Shown: positions 25,906 through 35,685, counted from the first letter of the stretch. The stretch is 64,000 bases of DNA from Mucilaginibacter gotjawali (GCF_002355435.1 NZ_AP017313.1:930001-994000); one strand, 5' to 3'. Notes: generated by a model from the sequence alone, not told the origin. Numbers and translations: made by a program.

Positions 25906-25981
25906 GGTAGCGGGGAGCAGGATCGAACTGCCGACCTTAGGGTTATGAATCCTACGCTCTAACCATCTGAGCTACCCCGCC
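25905..25981 (-). tRNA. tRNA-Met (CAT anticodon)
   Basis: 77 bases including an encoded CCA. Acceptor GGCGGGG pairs with CCCCGCT (one G-U), D-arm GCTC/GAGC, anticodon loop TTCATAA, T-arm GGCAG-TTCGATC-CTGCT. The elongator-Met type is favoured by overall form; Ile2 (CAT with lysidine) cannot be excluded. The anticodon stem TAGGA/CCCTA has an A-C mismatch at 31-39, next to the loop. It is the only one of six related copies here that can form a complete cloverleaf. Confidence 0.9.
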
Positions 25982-26025
25982 GGGTTTTATTTTTGTATGG
26001 TTACTTTAATAATATTTTAACTCCA

Positions 26026-26097
26026 GAACTGCCGTCCGCCTTGAGGCGGATATGAATCCTACGCTCTAACCATCTGAGCTATCCGCCTTGAGGCGGA
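26026..26097 (-). pseudogene. tRNA-Met-derived copy D
   Basis: Keeps D-arm, GGATTCATA and the first bases of the T-arm (CGGCAGTTC), then diverges, so T-loop, 3' acceptor and CCA are missing. One TCCGCCTTGAGGCGGA palindrome (26035-26050) replaces the anticodon 3' side. A second (26082-26097) replaces the 5' acceptor strand. Confidence 0.78.
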
Positions 26098-26137
26098 TTG
26101 TTTTTTGTATGGTTACTTTAATAATATTTTAATTCCA

Positions 26138-26209
26138 GAACTGCCGTCCGCCTTGAGGCGGATATGAATCCTACGCTCTAACCATCTAAGCTATCCGCCT
26201 TGAGGCGGA
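26138..26209 (-). pseudogene. tRNA-Met-derived copy E
   Basis: As copy D, with palindromes at both the anticodon and acceptor positions (the second at 26194-26209). One D-arm change (TAAGCT for TGAGCT on the plus strand) would break a D-stem pair. Confidence 0.78.
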
Positions 26210-26249
26210 TTATTTTTTGTATGGTTACTTTAATAATATTTTAACTCCA

Positions 26250-26312
26250 GAACTGCCGTCCGCCTCGGGGCGGATATGAATCCTACGCTCTAACCATCTG
26301 AGCTATCCCGCC
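26250..26312 (-). pseudogene. tRNA-Met-derived copy F
   Basis: Retains a near-normal 5' acceptor and D-arm (GGCGGGATAGCTCAG), the CAT anticodon and an inserted palindrome with a CGGG loop variant, but lacks T-loop and 3' acceptor. It is the first copy met by transcription from the right. Confidence 0.78.
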
Positions 26313-26399
26313 GGATTATTTTTTTTTCCTAAAACACCCTTTCTGATTATATTGAGCCGATTAATAATTTTAACAGGCCATCCTTCTCAAAAAGGTTTG

Positions 26400-26407
26400 C
26401 AAATATA
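26400..26407 (-). promoter_or_regulatory. -7 promoter box for the leftward tRNA region
   Basis: Minus-strand TATATTTG fits TAnnTTTG and lies 88 bases upstream of tRNA-like copy F. Transcription from here would run through copies F, E and D into the intact tRNA and stop at the 25882-25905 hairpin. No good -33 TTG is seen. Confidence 0.4.
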
Positions 26408-26479
26408 GCAGAAATTCGTTTTCTTTAGAAAAAATGTTAACATTTACAGCTTACACCAGTATTCAAGCATAAACCTTCA

Positions 26480-26860
26480 ATGTCTGAGAAGAAAAAATTT
26501 AATATCGAGTATGAAATAAAATCGTCTCCGCGCATACTCTACGGATTCCTGAGTGAGCCTAATGGTTTAACACAGTGGTTTGCTGATGATGTGAGTGTTA
26601 GGGACCAGGTTTATACTTTTACCTGGGATGGTGAGCAGCAAAAAGCAAAGCTTTTGGCCATGAAGGAAAACAAAATGGTACGCTTCAGATGGGTTGACGA
26701 CGACCCGTCCTATTATTTTGAAATGGAAATTATTCAGGACGAATTAACCAACGATGTGGCCCTTAGTATTACTGATTTTGCAACAGAAGATACCATTGGC
26801 GAGCGTAAACTGATATGGGACAACCAGTTTGAATACCTGGTAAGTGTTTTAGGCGCATGA
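26480..26860 (+). CDS. START-like (SRPBCC/AHSA1-type) domain protein
   Basis: 126 residues, a single helix-grip domain: FNIEYEIKSSPRILYGFLSEPNGLTQWFADDV is the usual opening of the AHSA1/START-like group conserved in Bacteroidota. It is followed by strands (YTFTWDGEQQKAKLL, VRFRWVDDD) and a C-terminal helix (LIWDNQFEYLVSVLGA). Cytoplasmic, ligand unknown. It precedes the LptF-like gene by 226 bp in the same direction, with an iterated-word inverted repeat and a -7 box between. Confidence 0.85.
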   Translation: MSEKKKFNIEYEIKSSPRILYGFLSEPNGLTQWFADDVSVRDQVYTFTWDGEQQKAKLLAMKENKMVRFRWVDDDPSYYFEMEIIQDELTNDVALSITDFATEDTIGERKLIWDNQFEYLVSVLGA

Positions 26861-26864
26861 TTTC

Positions 26865-26946
26865 AAGTCCAAAGTCTTAAGTCCAAAGTCTTAAGTCGTG
26901 TTTTTTGTTGACTCTGGACTTAAGACTATAGACTCAAGACTTAAAA
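26865..26946. repeat. Iterated-heptamer inverted repeat
   Basis: Left arm: AGTCCAA, AGTCTTA, AGTCCAA, AGTCTTA, AGTC (26866-26897). Right arm: GACTCTG, GACTTAA, GACTATA, GACTCAA, GACTTAA (26910-26944). Strict period 7 on both sides, with the arms facing each other. It begins four bases after a stop codon. Confidence 0.85.
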
Positions 26947-26973
26947 AACAACATCCCGGTATAAAAATTATCC

Positions 26974-26981
26974 TATTTTTG
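26974..26981 (+). promoter_or_regulatory. -7 promoter box upstream of the LptF-like gene
   Basis: TATTTTTG, a perfect TAnnTTTG match, 105 bases before the ATG at 27087. No good -33 element. Confidence 0.42.
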
Positions 26982-27086
26982 CGCCGAAACATTTTCGTTC
27001 CATTTTATACCGTCAGGTAAAAATGGACGTTATTGTGAGTGCCCGGTCCCTGGTAGGTTTCCGGCCCTGCAAAACAGGTCATTCTG

Positions 27087-28520
27087 ATGAAGAAAATACA
27101 CCTTTTAATTCTTAAGTCATTCATAAGGCCCTTTTTGGTCACCTTCCTGATCGTGATGTTTGTGTTATTGATGTTATTTTTATTCAAATACATCGATGAC
27201 CTGATCGGTAAGGGCTTTGAATGGTATGTGATTGTCGAACTGATGATGTATGCATCCGCCACCAACGTACAGATGGCCCTGCCACTGTCAGTCTTGCTTT
27301 CGTCCATCATGACCTATGGCAGCCTCGGCGAGAACTACGAACTGGTAGCCATTAAAGCAGCAGGTATTTCGCTAAAGCGGGCCATGTACCCTATGCTGGT
27401 GATCATCATGATCTTAAGTGTTTCGGCATTTGTATTTTCCGACTATATGCTGCCGATCGCCAACTTAAAATATTACAATTTGTTGTATGACGCCCGGCAG
27501 CAAAAATCGGCCAATTTTTTGCCCGAAGGTGTATTCAGCAATAGTTTTACCGGGTACTCCATCAGGGTAGGAAAAAAGGACGCCGATGGGCAGACACTAC
27601 ATAATGTAATGATCTATTCAAAAAACCAAACGGAAAACAATACAGACATTACTTTAGCCAGGGAAGGTAAAATGTACCGGACGCCAAACGGGCAATTTTT
27701 GGTTTTTAAATTGAAAGACGGTATAAGGTATTCTGAAACACCCGGAGAAGTGGCTTACAATATCCGCGAAAGGCTAACGCGGTATCGTTTTAAAACTACC
27801 GAACAAAAGTTTGATATTTCAGGACTGAAATTACACCATACCGATGAGAGCGAGTTCAAGTCGGCATTGCAAATGATGAATTTGAAGCAGCTAAACGATA
27901 ATGCCAAGTTGTCGCACCGGCAAATAGATAGCGCTGTTAACGTAAATTATACGCTGCTCACGGCTTATTTTAAATATTATTCGATACCCGTAAAAAAGAA
28001 CCCACGGATAAAAATTCTGCCGTCGGATGGTAATGAATTTTCAAAGGCCGACGTGCACCAGCAGATGAGCCAGCTGGCAAACGCGGCAAGCGAGGCCCGC
28101 TCCATACAGGACCTGTTAAAAAACAGGGCGCAGCACCTCAAAGACCTCCAGCAAAACGAACAAAAGGCCCGGCTGGAATACCAGAAAAAGTTCACACTCT
28201 CTGCCGCCTGTATCGCATTGTTTTTGATAGGCGCCCCGTTGGGCGCGATCATCAGGAAGGGTGGCCTGGGCCTGCCGGTAGTGGTATCTGTTATATTCTT
28301 CCTGTTTTATTATATCATCAGTACCATAGGCGAAAAGTATGTTAAAGATGGGGATCTTTCCCCGATTATCGGTTCATGGATCGCCATTGTCATCATCACC
28401 CCGATTGGTTTATTCCTTTCGTATAAAGCAGCTACTGACTCTGTAATATTTGATATGGAACTGTACAAAAGGTTTTTTAATAAATTATTTAAAAGGAAGA
28501 AGATTGTTAAAGCTGAATGA
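27087..28520 (+). CDS. LptF/LptG-family permease (lipopolysaccharide export)
   Basis: 477 residues. The first helix FIRPFLVTFLIVMFVLLMLFLF and the cytoplasmic loop LVAIKAAGISLKRAMYPM are hallmarks of the YjgP/YjgQ family. Three N-terminal and three C-terminal membrane helices flank a large periplasmic beta-jellyroll region (about residues 120-370). An extended helical insert (SQLANAASEARSIQDLLKNR) makes it longer than enterobacterial LptF. It works with the LptB ATPase to extract LPS from the inner membrane towards the LptC-A-D bridge. Single gene; the LptB partner is outside the window. Confidence 0.92.
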   Translation: MKKIHLLILKSFIRPFLVTFLIVMFVLLMLFLFKYIDDLIGKGFEWYVIVELMMYASATNVQMALPLSVLLSSIMTYGSLGENYELVAIKAAGISLKRAMYPMLVIIMILSVSAFVFSDYMLPIANLKYYNLLYDARQQKSANFLPEGVFSNSFTGYSIRVGKKDADGQTLHNVMIYSKNQTENNTDITLAREGKMYRTPNGQFLVFKLKDGIRYSETPGEVAYNIRERLTRYRFKTTEQKFDISGLKLHHTDESEFKSALQMMNLKQLNDNAKLSHRQIDSAVNVNYTLLTAYFKYYSIPVKKNPRIKILPSDGNEFSKADVHQQMSQLANAASEARSIQDLLKNRAQHLKDLQQNEQKARLEYQKKFTLSAACIALFLIGAPLGAIIRKGGLGLPVVVSVIFFLFYYIISTIGEKYVKDGDLSPIIGSWIAIVIITPIGLFLSYKAATDSVIFDMELYKRFFNKLFKRKKIVKAE

Positions 28521-28601
28521 GCTTGATCACGCTGGCAACCAATAGTTAATGCCGTACGTACATATTTACAAAGCGCCGACCCGAATGATCTTAATATCTC
28601 G

Positions 28602-28609
28602 TAAATTTG
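28602..28609 (+). promoter_or_regulatory. Possible -7 box upstream of ribBA
   Basis: TAAATTTG fits TAnnTTTG, 121 bases before the ATG. The 210-bp gap 28521-28730 shows no FMN-riboswitch core by eye. Confidence 0.35.
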
Positions 28610-28730
28610 TACCTGTAAGAAAGATGATCAGGTTGTAGGTTAAAAGTGACAATGGAAATATTAGGGTAAACCAACATTTCAACTTTGCAACGTTACAGCC
28701 TTTCAACAACTTATCTCTAAAAAAATAATA

Positions 28731-29933
28731 ATGCTAAATACCATACAGGAAGCCATTGAAGCAATCAGGAATGGCAAAATAATTATAGTAGTTGATGATG
28801 AAGATCGTGAAAACGAGGGCGATTTTTTAACAGCCGCACGAAATGCTACCCCCGAAACCATCAATTTTATGGTTAAATACGGGCGAGGTTTGGTTTGTGC
28901 GCCTATTACAGTAAAACGCGCTGCAGAACTTAACCTTGAACCCATGGTTAGCCATAACACCACCTCGCACGAAACAAATTTCACCGTTTCGGTAGATTTG
29001 CTTGCAGGCTGCACTACCGGGATTTCAGCATCTGACAGGTCGAGGACAACGCTTGCGCTAATTGATCCGGCCACCAAACCTGAGGACCTGGGCAGGCCCG
29101 GGCATATTTTCCCGCTGATAGCCAAAGACGGCGGCGTGTTGCGCCGATCTGGCCATACCGAAGCTGCTATTGACCTTTCAGTAATTGCCGGTTTTGAACC
29201 CGCGGGCGTAATCTGCGAGATTATGAAAGAAGACGGTGAGATGGCGCGCTTGCCCGACCTGCTTGAAATGGCGAAAGAGTTTGACCTTAAAATTATCTCG
29301 ATAAAGGATCTGATCGCCTATCGGCTCGCTACTGAATCATTGGTAGTTAAAGATGTATCAGTAAAAATGCCTACCCAATGGGGTGATTTTGATATGATCG
29401 CCTACACCCAGGTAGATACGGGTGATAATCACCTGGCCCTGGTAAAAGGTAGTTGGGAGCCTGATGAGCCTGTTTTGGTACGGGTGCACAGTTCATGTGT
29501 AACCGGCGATATCTTTGGATCCTGCCGCTGCGATTGCGGCCCCCAGTTACATGCCGCCATGGAAATGATCAACAAAGTGGGGAAAGGCGTCATTGTTTAC
29601 ATGAACCAGGAGGGAAGGGGCATCGGCCTCATCAATAAACTCAAGGCATATCATCTGCAGGAAAACGGAATGGATACGGTTGAAGCCAACCTGGAACTCG
29701 GCTTTAAAATGGATCAGCGCGACTATGGTGTTGGCGCACAGATATTGCGCAGCCTGGGGATCTCAAAAATGCGGTTAATGACCAACAACCCTAAAAAAAG
29801 GGCCGGGTTAATTGGATACGGCCTGGAGGTTGTTGAAAATGTACCGATCGAGATCGCTTCAAACCCGCATAATGAGGTTTACCTGAGAACAAAAAGAGAT
29901 AAAATGCAGCATACCATTATGCTCGATCACTGA
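28731..29933 (+). CDS. ribBA: Bifunctional 3,4-dihydroxy-2-butanone-4-phosphate synthase / GTP cyclohydrolase II
   Basis: 400 residues. The RibB half (1-200) has [13 protein letters not shown] (acidic metal loop), [16 protein letters not shown] and [25 protein letters not shown]. The RibA half (about 208-400) has the zinc cysteines in [19 protein letters not shown], the catalytic region [16 protein letters not shown] and [12 protein letters not shown]. It makes two precursors of riboflavin: the four-carbon unit from ribulose 5-phosphate and the pyrimidine from GTP. Both active sites look complete. Its stop overlaps the convergent TamB-like gene by seven bases. Confidence 0.97.
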   Translation: MLNTIQEAIEAIRNGKIIIVVDDEDRENEGDFLTAARNATPETINFMVKYGRGLVCAPITVKRAAELNLEPMVSHNTTSHETNFTVSVDLLAGCTTGISASDRSRTTLALIDPATKPEDLGRPGHIFPLIAKDGGVLRRSGHTEAAIDLSVIAGFEPAGVICEIMKEDGEMARLPDLLEMAKEFDLKIISIKDLIAYRLATESLVVKDVSVKMPTQWGDFDMIAYTQVDTGDNHLALVKGSWEPDEPVLVRVHSSCVTGDIFGSCRCDCGPQLHAAMEMINKVGKGVIVYMNQEGRGIGLINKLKAYHLQENGMDTVEANLELGFKMDQRDYGVGAQILRSLGISKMRLMTNNPKKRAGLIGYGLEVVENVPIEIASNPHNEVYLRTKRDKMQHTIMLDH

Positions 29934-32900
29934 TCTTCATCCTCTTGCGGGCCCGCAGGCTCTTTGGGAGGTGTGGTAACCGGTATATCGGTGGTGGGTT
30001 TTGGCGGGGTATTGTTTTGATTGATAGGAATGATCTTTTTTGGATTCGTTCTGAAAAGATATCTCAGGAACTCGCCGAAATTATCAAAATCCCGCTGGTA
30101 AACCAATCCTAAACCGTTTACATATTGCTCGGTAAGGTTACTGTAAAGCGTTGTTAATGTGGTACTGTTTAACACCCTGTAGGAGTACCTGGCGCTAAGG
30201 TCGCCATTTTTCCTGATCAGGTACTGCGCTTCAAAATCCTTGGTTAACTGGTTGAAGTTGGAATTAAAAAAACTGTTGGTGTTTTGAAACAGCGTATTAC
30301 TATAAGCGCTGTTGCTGTTGTTTATTTTTGTGTTAAATAAGCTCCCCGTAATAGTTAGCCTGTTCATAAACCTGAACGATGCGCTGGCGTCATTAAACGA
30401 CCGTATGTTGAGATCGAAATTTTTAATATTCGACTGGGATATCAGGTTGTTTAGCTTATTAAACGCAAACTCACTTACGGCCTCGCTTGCAGTGCCGAAA
30501 ACCTGGTTAGTAAAATTACTATTGGCGCCGTTGGAGAATTGACGCCGTACGATAATACTTAATGCTTGCTGGCTGCGATTGTTAGCATCTGAAAGATAAG
30601 TGCTCAAATCTTCCTTAACAGAGGGATCCAGCGGGAAATTGAAATCGAAATCGATGGTAGGCTGCAATAACGATTTGGTTAATATCAGGTCAGCCTGCAC
30701 CAGCTCAAGTGACTGCCCCTTGGGAGACGCTGAACCTGCAGCAGTATACAGCGGAGAAATGTCTGTCCGCACTTCATAAATGGCGTTAAGGTTAATGGTA
30801 GCGTTGGATGGGTTTCCCGTCCAGCGGATGGTGCCCCCCTGGTTCACGGTAAAGTTTTTACTGATAAAATCTTTTGCGGTAAACTCAAATTTCCCTGTAC
30901 TTATCAAAAAGTCGCCAAACATTTCAAAGTCGCCCAAACTATTTATATTAAGTTTCAGGCCTTTTGCCTGCCCGTTACCTTCCAGTACACCATAGTCGGT
31001 GCTGATCTTAACCGTGGTCTTTTCATCCACGGTAAGGTCAAAATTCAGTGTAACGCCATTGAAGGCGCGCGGCTGGGTGCTTTGTTGTTTGGTGGTGTCG
31101 TTGTGGCTTACAAATTTTATAAAGTCATAATCACTTACGGTTGAAGACGTATTCAGCGGAATGTTAAATACCGTGCCGGCTTCTGTTTTTGCAGTAATAT
31201 CAATTTTCATGTTATCAACCGGGCCGCTAAAACTAAATTTGCCGCTGCCGTAAGCGGTGCCGTAATATACATGGTTATCCCTAAAGGTAGTATTCAGCGC
31301 CATCAGGTTTTTAGCGGTTACCACCGCTTCAATATCCGGGTTGGCAAAATCGTTAAGGTCTACCTTTCCTGTTACAATACCTACCCCTTTTTTATTATCC
31401 CTTAGCGTCATATGGTTAATGTTGATCACACTATTCACCACATCTACGGTGTCGGTAATGGTATAAGGTGTTTTCAAATAATTAACCGTAATGCCGGTAT
31501 TGGCTAAAATTATGTTGCCGTTTAACTGCGGTTTTGATGGTGGCCCAGTTAACTTAAGGTTGGTGGTAACTGTCCCTTTAATGTTGGAAACCAGGTCTTT
31601 TATAAAAGGTTCAAATATAATCGCCTCCGTCTGGTTCATTATTACATTAAAATCCATACTGTCATCCGTTTGATGCCCCAGTAAATAAACCCCTGCAATA
31701 TTCATGGTCTCCAACCCGTGGTTGTGGATGTTTAGTTTGATATTGGCTTGTTTGCGGTCGTTCCCAAGGTTCGATTCAATCTTCACATTTCCAACCAGTG
31801 TTTTGTTCATCGTAAGCGAGTCAATTCCCAGCAAGGCGTCAATCCCCGGCGACTTCATGATGGATGTAAATTTAACATCGCCGCTTAATGTGCCTTTTAG
31901 TTTAATGCCGGCAGCCTTGGTCAATTGGTTAAGGGTAGCCATATTAAATTTCTCGAAGGTTAGCTTGAGCTGATCTGCCGGGTTATCCGAAATAAACCCG
32001 TCTATCCTAACCTTTTGCGGCCCGTTTGAAAGCTCGAAACCCGAAACCTGGGTTTTGCCATCAAGCAACCTTACCCTTACCTTTTCCTGGAGCCGCCAAT
32101 CCCGGTGCTCCAAAATCACATCCGACGGTAACAGCTGCAGCTTTGCAGTAGTATCCCGGCCGAAATTAACAAGGCCGTATAAATCCAGCGAATTTACTGC
32201 GTTCTGATCCGAAAGTTTGACGTTGAAATTTAAACTGTCGTTTTTGACTACGTTAATAAGCGTGATGTTTTTAACAAACAAACTATCGGTAATATTAATT
32301 TTGCTTAATGACATGTTTAAAGAAAGGTCGCTGCTGCTGGTGCTTTCGTCAATAATAAAATCATGAAACACCATTTTACCTAATTGTATGGTTTTTACGT
32401 ACACGTTTAGGGTGGCCGTTTTATCTGCCGAATTAAACTGCCCTATAAAGGTGCCCTGGTCTGGTATTTTAAGCTCAGGTTTAAAAATAGCAATCAGCAG
32501 GTCTGGGTTTTTGAGTGTCAGGTTAAACGCAAAATCCTGTGGTTTTGGAGGCGCAATATCCGTTTTTAGTGATGGGATGTATTTTTTTATGATAGTTTTA
32601 AAATAGGAGGGAAGCGTTGCCAGGTCAAATTTTCCTTTTATATAGCCGTCAGTAACATCCGAGCGCAGGCTGATCATCCGGTTGTTACCCGTACCAGTTG
32701 AAGAGAGGATCACCGAGTCAATAGGCACATTGTTTCTTGGGTCGATAAGCCTGGTGTTTTTCAGGGATATATTGCCGGTAAGGTTAGTGAGGTCATTCCC
32801 CGCAAAATCAGTGGATAGGGTTGTTGTCAGCGTAACGGTGTCGCCCATTAATTTTAAATCGTGCAAATGCGCGTTGGTGATACTGGCATCAATTTTATAT

Positions 32901-34423
32901 TGGGGTAGGGCCGGGTTTAAGTTTATGCTGCCGTTTAAATCAAGCTTTATGTTCTTGTCATCAATATTAATTTTTGCGATCGCTGTTTTTTTATTAAAAG
33001 AGCCGTTTATAGTTACATTTTGGTAAGTATAGCCTTTAAAATCAATTAACCCCGCGCTTGCGTTCAGGGTTGCGTTCAGATTTTTTAATGCGTCTCCGCT
33101 ACCTTTCACGTTGGCAGTTAGTGTGGCGCGGCCAAGGTCAGCCTGGCCTAAAAAACTGCCAAAATCAAATGCATAAGTATCAAGCTTGCCACTATAGGAT
33201 GGAATGCCTGCTTTATTGATCTTTAAATTGATATCCGGATCAAAGCGGCCCAGTTTGGTTTTAAAAGTACCGTATGCCACAAAATCGTTCTGGAAGCCGG
33301 TGAACCTGCCGTTAAAATTTATGTTGCCGAATTTGGCTATTATTTCAGGCGCATGCCGGTTGGGTGTGCCTGTAAAATTGCTGTACAGGTAATCCATATC
33401 GGCTTTGTTGGTCGCTATCTGCTCAAAATTCAAATCGAGGAAAGTGTTTTCCCAACGCGGCAGGCCGCGTAAATTAAAGTCGCCTTTAATATAGGTTGCT
33501 TTACCGCCGGTGATCAGCAGGTTTTTTGCCTTCAGGTTATTCACCAGGCCTTTGATGCGGCCATCAAGGCCAAGGTCAAACCGAACACGGTCAAGCCCGC
33601 CGGTAAAGTAAGAAATATCGCTGGACGATATCTGGGATGCGTGGAAATCCCCATCCATAAAAACTTTGTCCTCAATATCCTGGAAGTCGTCAAACGACTT
33701 AAATTTCATCCTGAAATAATTTTTTAGAGATGAACGGTTTGTTAACACATACAGGTTTTGTGCAAGGATCTGGTTGGTATCAATCGTAGCGTTGGCATCA
33801 AACCTTTTAAGGTAGAAACCGCTTTTTTCGCGCAGCGTCAGATTAGTTACATTGGCTTTAAACAGGTGGTGCACAATGTCCATATTTTTGATGGTGGCGC
33901 TAAAGTTCTTCACATCTATATCATCAAAATTCACCTGCTTCATAAAGGTATCCACCAGTTTGTTTTTATACCGGAAATGGAGATTATGGATCACTGTTTT
34001 TTCAAAAATAAGCTGCGTAGGCGCAGATTTGGTTTTCGTTTTAGCAGTATCCTTTGAGGCAAAATAATCAAGGATGAATTTAAGGTTGGAGGTACTGTCC
34101 TTTTGTTTTTTCAGGTAAACCGAACCATTATCCAGCTGGATCAGTTTAAAATCAATAACATGTTTCTTTTTGCCGAAAAGCGTTAATGCATTCAGCTCCA
34201 CCGTTAGTTTAGGGGTACTTACCAACGTGTCTTTTTGTTTATCCAGCACATACAGGCTATCGATAACCACCGAGCTAAATGGCTGAAAATAAAGGCCTGC
34301 AATACCTACTTTGGTTTGAAGCTTTTCAGACAAATAAGCCGCAGCTTTTTTTGCCGCCCAGGTTTGTACAGGTTTGTATTGAAATAGCAGCAACACGATA
34401 CTCAGCACCAGCAGCACAACCAA
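29927..34423 (-). CDS. TamB/DUF490-like translocation and assembly module protein
   Basis: About 1500 residues. An N-terminal membrane helix is followed by very long beta-repeat (AsmA/TamB type) stretches rich in Asn, Lys and Thr and by the C-terminal TamB signature (about residues 1120-1450), including [36 protein letters not shown] and [17 protein letters not shown]. It spans the periplasm and is thought to move lipid or assist outer-membrane protein insertion. The first usual start is the TTG at 34423, but the frame extends upstream ([14 protein letters not shown]) to an in-frame TAA with no ATG, GTG or TTG. An ATT at 34459 would give a natural N-terminus. The tail is Pro/Thr/Glu-rich. Confidence 0.88.
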   Translation of the reverse strand: MVVLLVLSIVLLLFQYKPVQTWAAKKAAAYLSEKLQTKVGIAGLYFQPFSSVVIDSLYVLDKQKDTLVSTPKLTVELNALTLFGKKKHVIDFKLIQLDNGSVYLKKQKDSTSNLKFILDYFASKDTAKTKTKSAPTQLIFEKTVIHNLHFRYKNKLVDTFMKQVNFDDIDVKNFSATIKNMDIVHHLFKANVTNLTLREKSGFYLKRFDANATIDTNQILAQNLYVLTNRSSLKNYFRMKFKSFDDFQDIEDKVFMDGDFHASQISSSDISYFTGGLDRVRFDLGLDGRIKGLVNNLKAKNLLITGGKATYIKGDFNLRGLPRWENTFLDLNFEQIATNKADMDYLYSNFTGTPNRHAPEIIAKFGNINFNGRFTGFQNDFVAYGTFKTKLGRFDPDINLKINKAGIPSYSGKLDTYAFDFGSFLGQADLGRATLTANVKGSGDALKNLNATLNASAGLIDFKGYTYQNVTINGSFNKKTAIAKINIDDKNIKLDLNGSINLNPALPQYKIDASITNAHLHDLKLMGDTVTLTTTLSTDFAGNDLTNLTGNISLKNTRLIDPRNNVPIDSVILSSTGTGNNRMISLRSDVTDGYIKGKFDLATLPSYFKTIIKKYIPSLKTDIAPPKPQDFAFNLTLKNPDLLIAIFKPELKIPDQGTFIGQFNSADKTATLNVYVKTIQLGKMVFHDFIIDESTSSSDLSLNMSLSKINITDSLFVKNITLINVVKNDSLNFNVKLSDQNAVNSLDLYGLVNFGRDTTAKLQLLPSDVILEHRDWRLQEKVRVRLLDGKTQVSGFELSNGPQKVRIDGFISDNPADQLKLTFEKFNMATLNQLTKAAGIKLKGTLSGDVKFTSIMKSPGIDALLGIDSLTMNKTLVGNVKIESNLGNDRKQANIKLNIHNHGLETMNIAGVYLLGHQTDDSMDFNVIMNQTEAIIFEPFIKDLVSNIKGTVTTNLKLTGPPSKPQLNGNIILANTGITVNYLKTPYTITDTVDVVNSVININHMTLRDNKKGVGIVTGKVDLNDFANPDIEAVVTAKNLMALNTTFRDNHVYYGTAYGSGKFSFSGPVDNMKIDITAKTEAGTVFNIPLNTSSTVSDYDFIKFVSHNDTTKQQSTQPRAFNGVTLNFDLTVDEKTTVKISTDYGVLEGNGQAKGLKLNINSLGDFEMFGDFLISTGKFEFTAKDFISKNFTVNQGGTIRWTGNPSNATINLNAIYEVRTDISPLYTAAGSASPKGQSLELVQADLILTKSLLQPTIDFDFNFPLDPSVKEDLSTYLSDANNRSQQALSIIVRRQFSNGANSNFTNQVFGTASEAVSEFAFNKLNNLISQSNIKNFDLNIRSFNDASASFRFMNRLTITGSLFNTKINNSNSAYSNTLFQNTNSFFNSNFNQLTKDFEAQYLIRKNGDLSARYSYRVLNSTTLTTLYSNLTEQYVNGLGLVYQRDFDNFGEFLRYLFRTNPKKIIPINQNNTPPKPTTDIPVTTPPKEPAGPQEDEDQ

Positions 34424-34480
34424 TACAATACTTAACGCTATTTTGAGTAGTTTTTTAATAACTTTGCAGATTAAATAATT

Positions 34481-34666
34481 AGTGATTTAGTGAATTGTTG
34501 AATTAGTGATTTAATTTCCATACTAATTGAAAAATTCCACTGCTGAATTAATGATTTTTTTATCGTTTAACATTATTAACGGAATATAGTTTAATGATCA
34601 GGATCATAATTCAATAAAAACTCATTTATTCAACAATTTACTAATTCACTAACCCACTTAATTCAA
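34481..34666. repeat. Iterated-word inverted repeat between TamB-like gene and tsaD
   Basis: Left arm 34481-34514 (AGTGATTT, AGTGAATTG, TTGAATT, AGTGATTT). Right arm 34627-34666 (TTCAACAATTTACTAATTCACT and following) is its approximate reverse complement. Period about 8, less regular than at other loci. The left arm lies just upstream of the TamB-like gene that lacks a standard start codon. Confidence 0.65.
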
Positions 34667-34671
34667 TAACA

Positions 34672-35673
34672 GTGTCTGTAATACTCGGGATCGAATCTTC
34701 ATGTGATGAAACATCAGCCTCCGTTTGTGTTGATGGTGCAATATTAAGCAATGTAATTGCAAATCAAACCATACACGAAGCTTATGGTGGTGTTGTCCCC
34801 GAGCTTGCCTCGAGGGTTCATCAGCAAAATATTGTCCCTGCCGTACAGCAGGCATTAATTAACGCAAAAGTAAACAAAAATGATATTGATGCAGTAGCAT
34901 TTACCCGCGGCCCGGGCCTTTTAGGCTCATTATTGGTGGGCGTATCCTTTGCAAAGGCTTTTGCGCTTGCCAAAAACATCCCGCTTATTGATATTAACCA
35001 CATGCAGGCCCATGTGCTGGCGCATTTTATCGGAGATAATAAACCCTCATTCCCGTTTCTATGTTTAACGGTATCGGGCGGGCATACGCAAATTGTTTTG
35101 GTGAAAGATTATTTTGATATGGAAGTGATCGGCCAGACATTGGACGATGCTGCCGGCGAGGCCATGGATAAAACAAGCAAAATTTTGGGTTTGCCTTACC
35201 CGGGCGGCCCCTTGATTGATAAGTATGCCCGCCTGGGCAATGCTGACGCCTACAAATTCCCCGAGCCGCAGATCCCGGGGCTTAATTTTAGCTTCAGCGG
35301 CCTCAAAACATCAATCCTGTATTTTATCCGCGACCACGTTGCCGCTGATCCGGAATTTATTCAAAAAAATTTAAACGATATTTGCGCCTCAGTTGAAAAA
35401 CGCATCGCTACTATTTTATTGAACAAACTAGCCAAAGCCGCAAAGGAATATGATATAAAAGATCTGGCGCTGGCAGGCGGGGTATCTGCCAATACAGGTT
35501 TAAGGCAGGGATTGCTTGAATTATGCGAAAAAAATAACTGGCGCAGCTTTATCCCCAAAATGGAATATTGTACCGACAATGCCGCGATGATAGCCATAGC
35601 AGGTTATTATAAATTTTTAAAAGGCGAATTTACAGGGCAGGGGGTTGCGCCGCTGGCGAGGTATCCGCTTTAG
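34672..35673 (+). CDS. tsaD: tRNA N6-adenosine threonylcarbamoyltransferase TsaD
   Basis: 333 residues, GTG start. The ASKHA-type phosphate motif ILGIESSCDETSASV opens the protein. The metal-binding HMQAH motif (NHMQAHVLAHF) lies near residue 110, followed by VSGGHTQIVLVKDY, GEAMDKTSKILGLPYPGG and the C-terminal TDNAAMIAIAG. With TsaB, TsaC and TsaE it makes t6A at position 37 of ANN-decoding tRNAs. These include tRNA-Met, of which a copy lies 9 kb away. No Shine-Dalgarno site is seen. Confidence 0.97.
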   Translation: MSVILGIESSCDETSASVCVDGAILSNVIANQTIHEAYGGVVPELASRVHQQNIVPAVQQALINAKVNKNDIDAVAFTRGPGLLGSLLVGVSFAKAFALAKNIPLIDINHMQAHVLAHFIGDNKPSFPFLCLTVSGGHTQIVLVKDYFDMEVIGQTLDDAAGEAMDKTSKILGLPYPGGPLIDKYARLGNADAYKFPEPQIPGLNFSFSGLKTSILYFIRDHVAADPEFIQKNLNDICASVEKRIATILLNKLAKAAKEYDIKDLALAGGVSANTGLRQGLLELCEKNNWRSFIPKMEYCTDNAAMIAIAGYYKFLKGEFTGQGVAPLARYPL

Positions 35674-35685
35674 TTCATGGTTCGA

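Larger units (their letters stand above)
25995..26330. repeat. Three tandem 112-bp repeats carrying partial tRNA-Met copies
   Basis: The block starting GTATGGTTAC recurs at 25995, 26107 and 26219, exactly 112 bases apart each time. Each unit has an A/T-rich spacer (TACTTTAATAATATTTTAA) and a tRNA-like segment interrupted by a palindrome. The third unit is the least altered at its right end, where it keeps a near-normal tRNA 5' acceptor strand. There are no unique spacers, so this is not a CRISPR array. Confidence 0.9.

Noticed and set aside
25995..26330. Possible CRISPR array
   Set aside because: The 112-bp units are contiguous copies with no unique spacers between short repeats, and their content is tRNA-derived.
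28521..28730. FMN riboswitch upstream of ribBA
   Set aside because: The conserved FMN aptamer core sequences are not visible in this stretch. A covariance search would be decisive.
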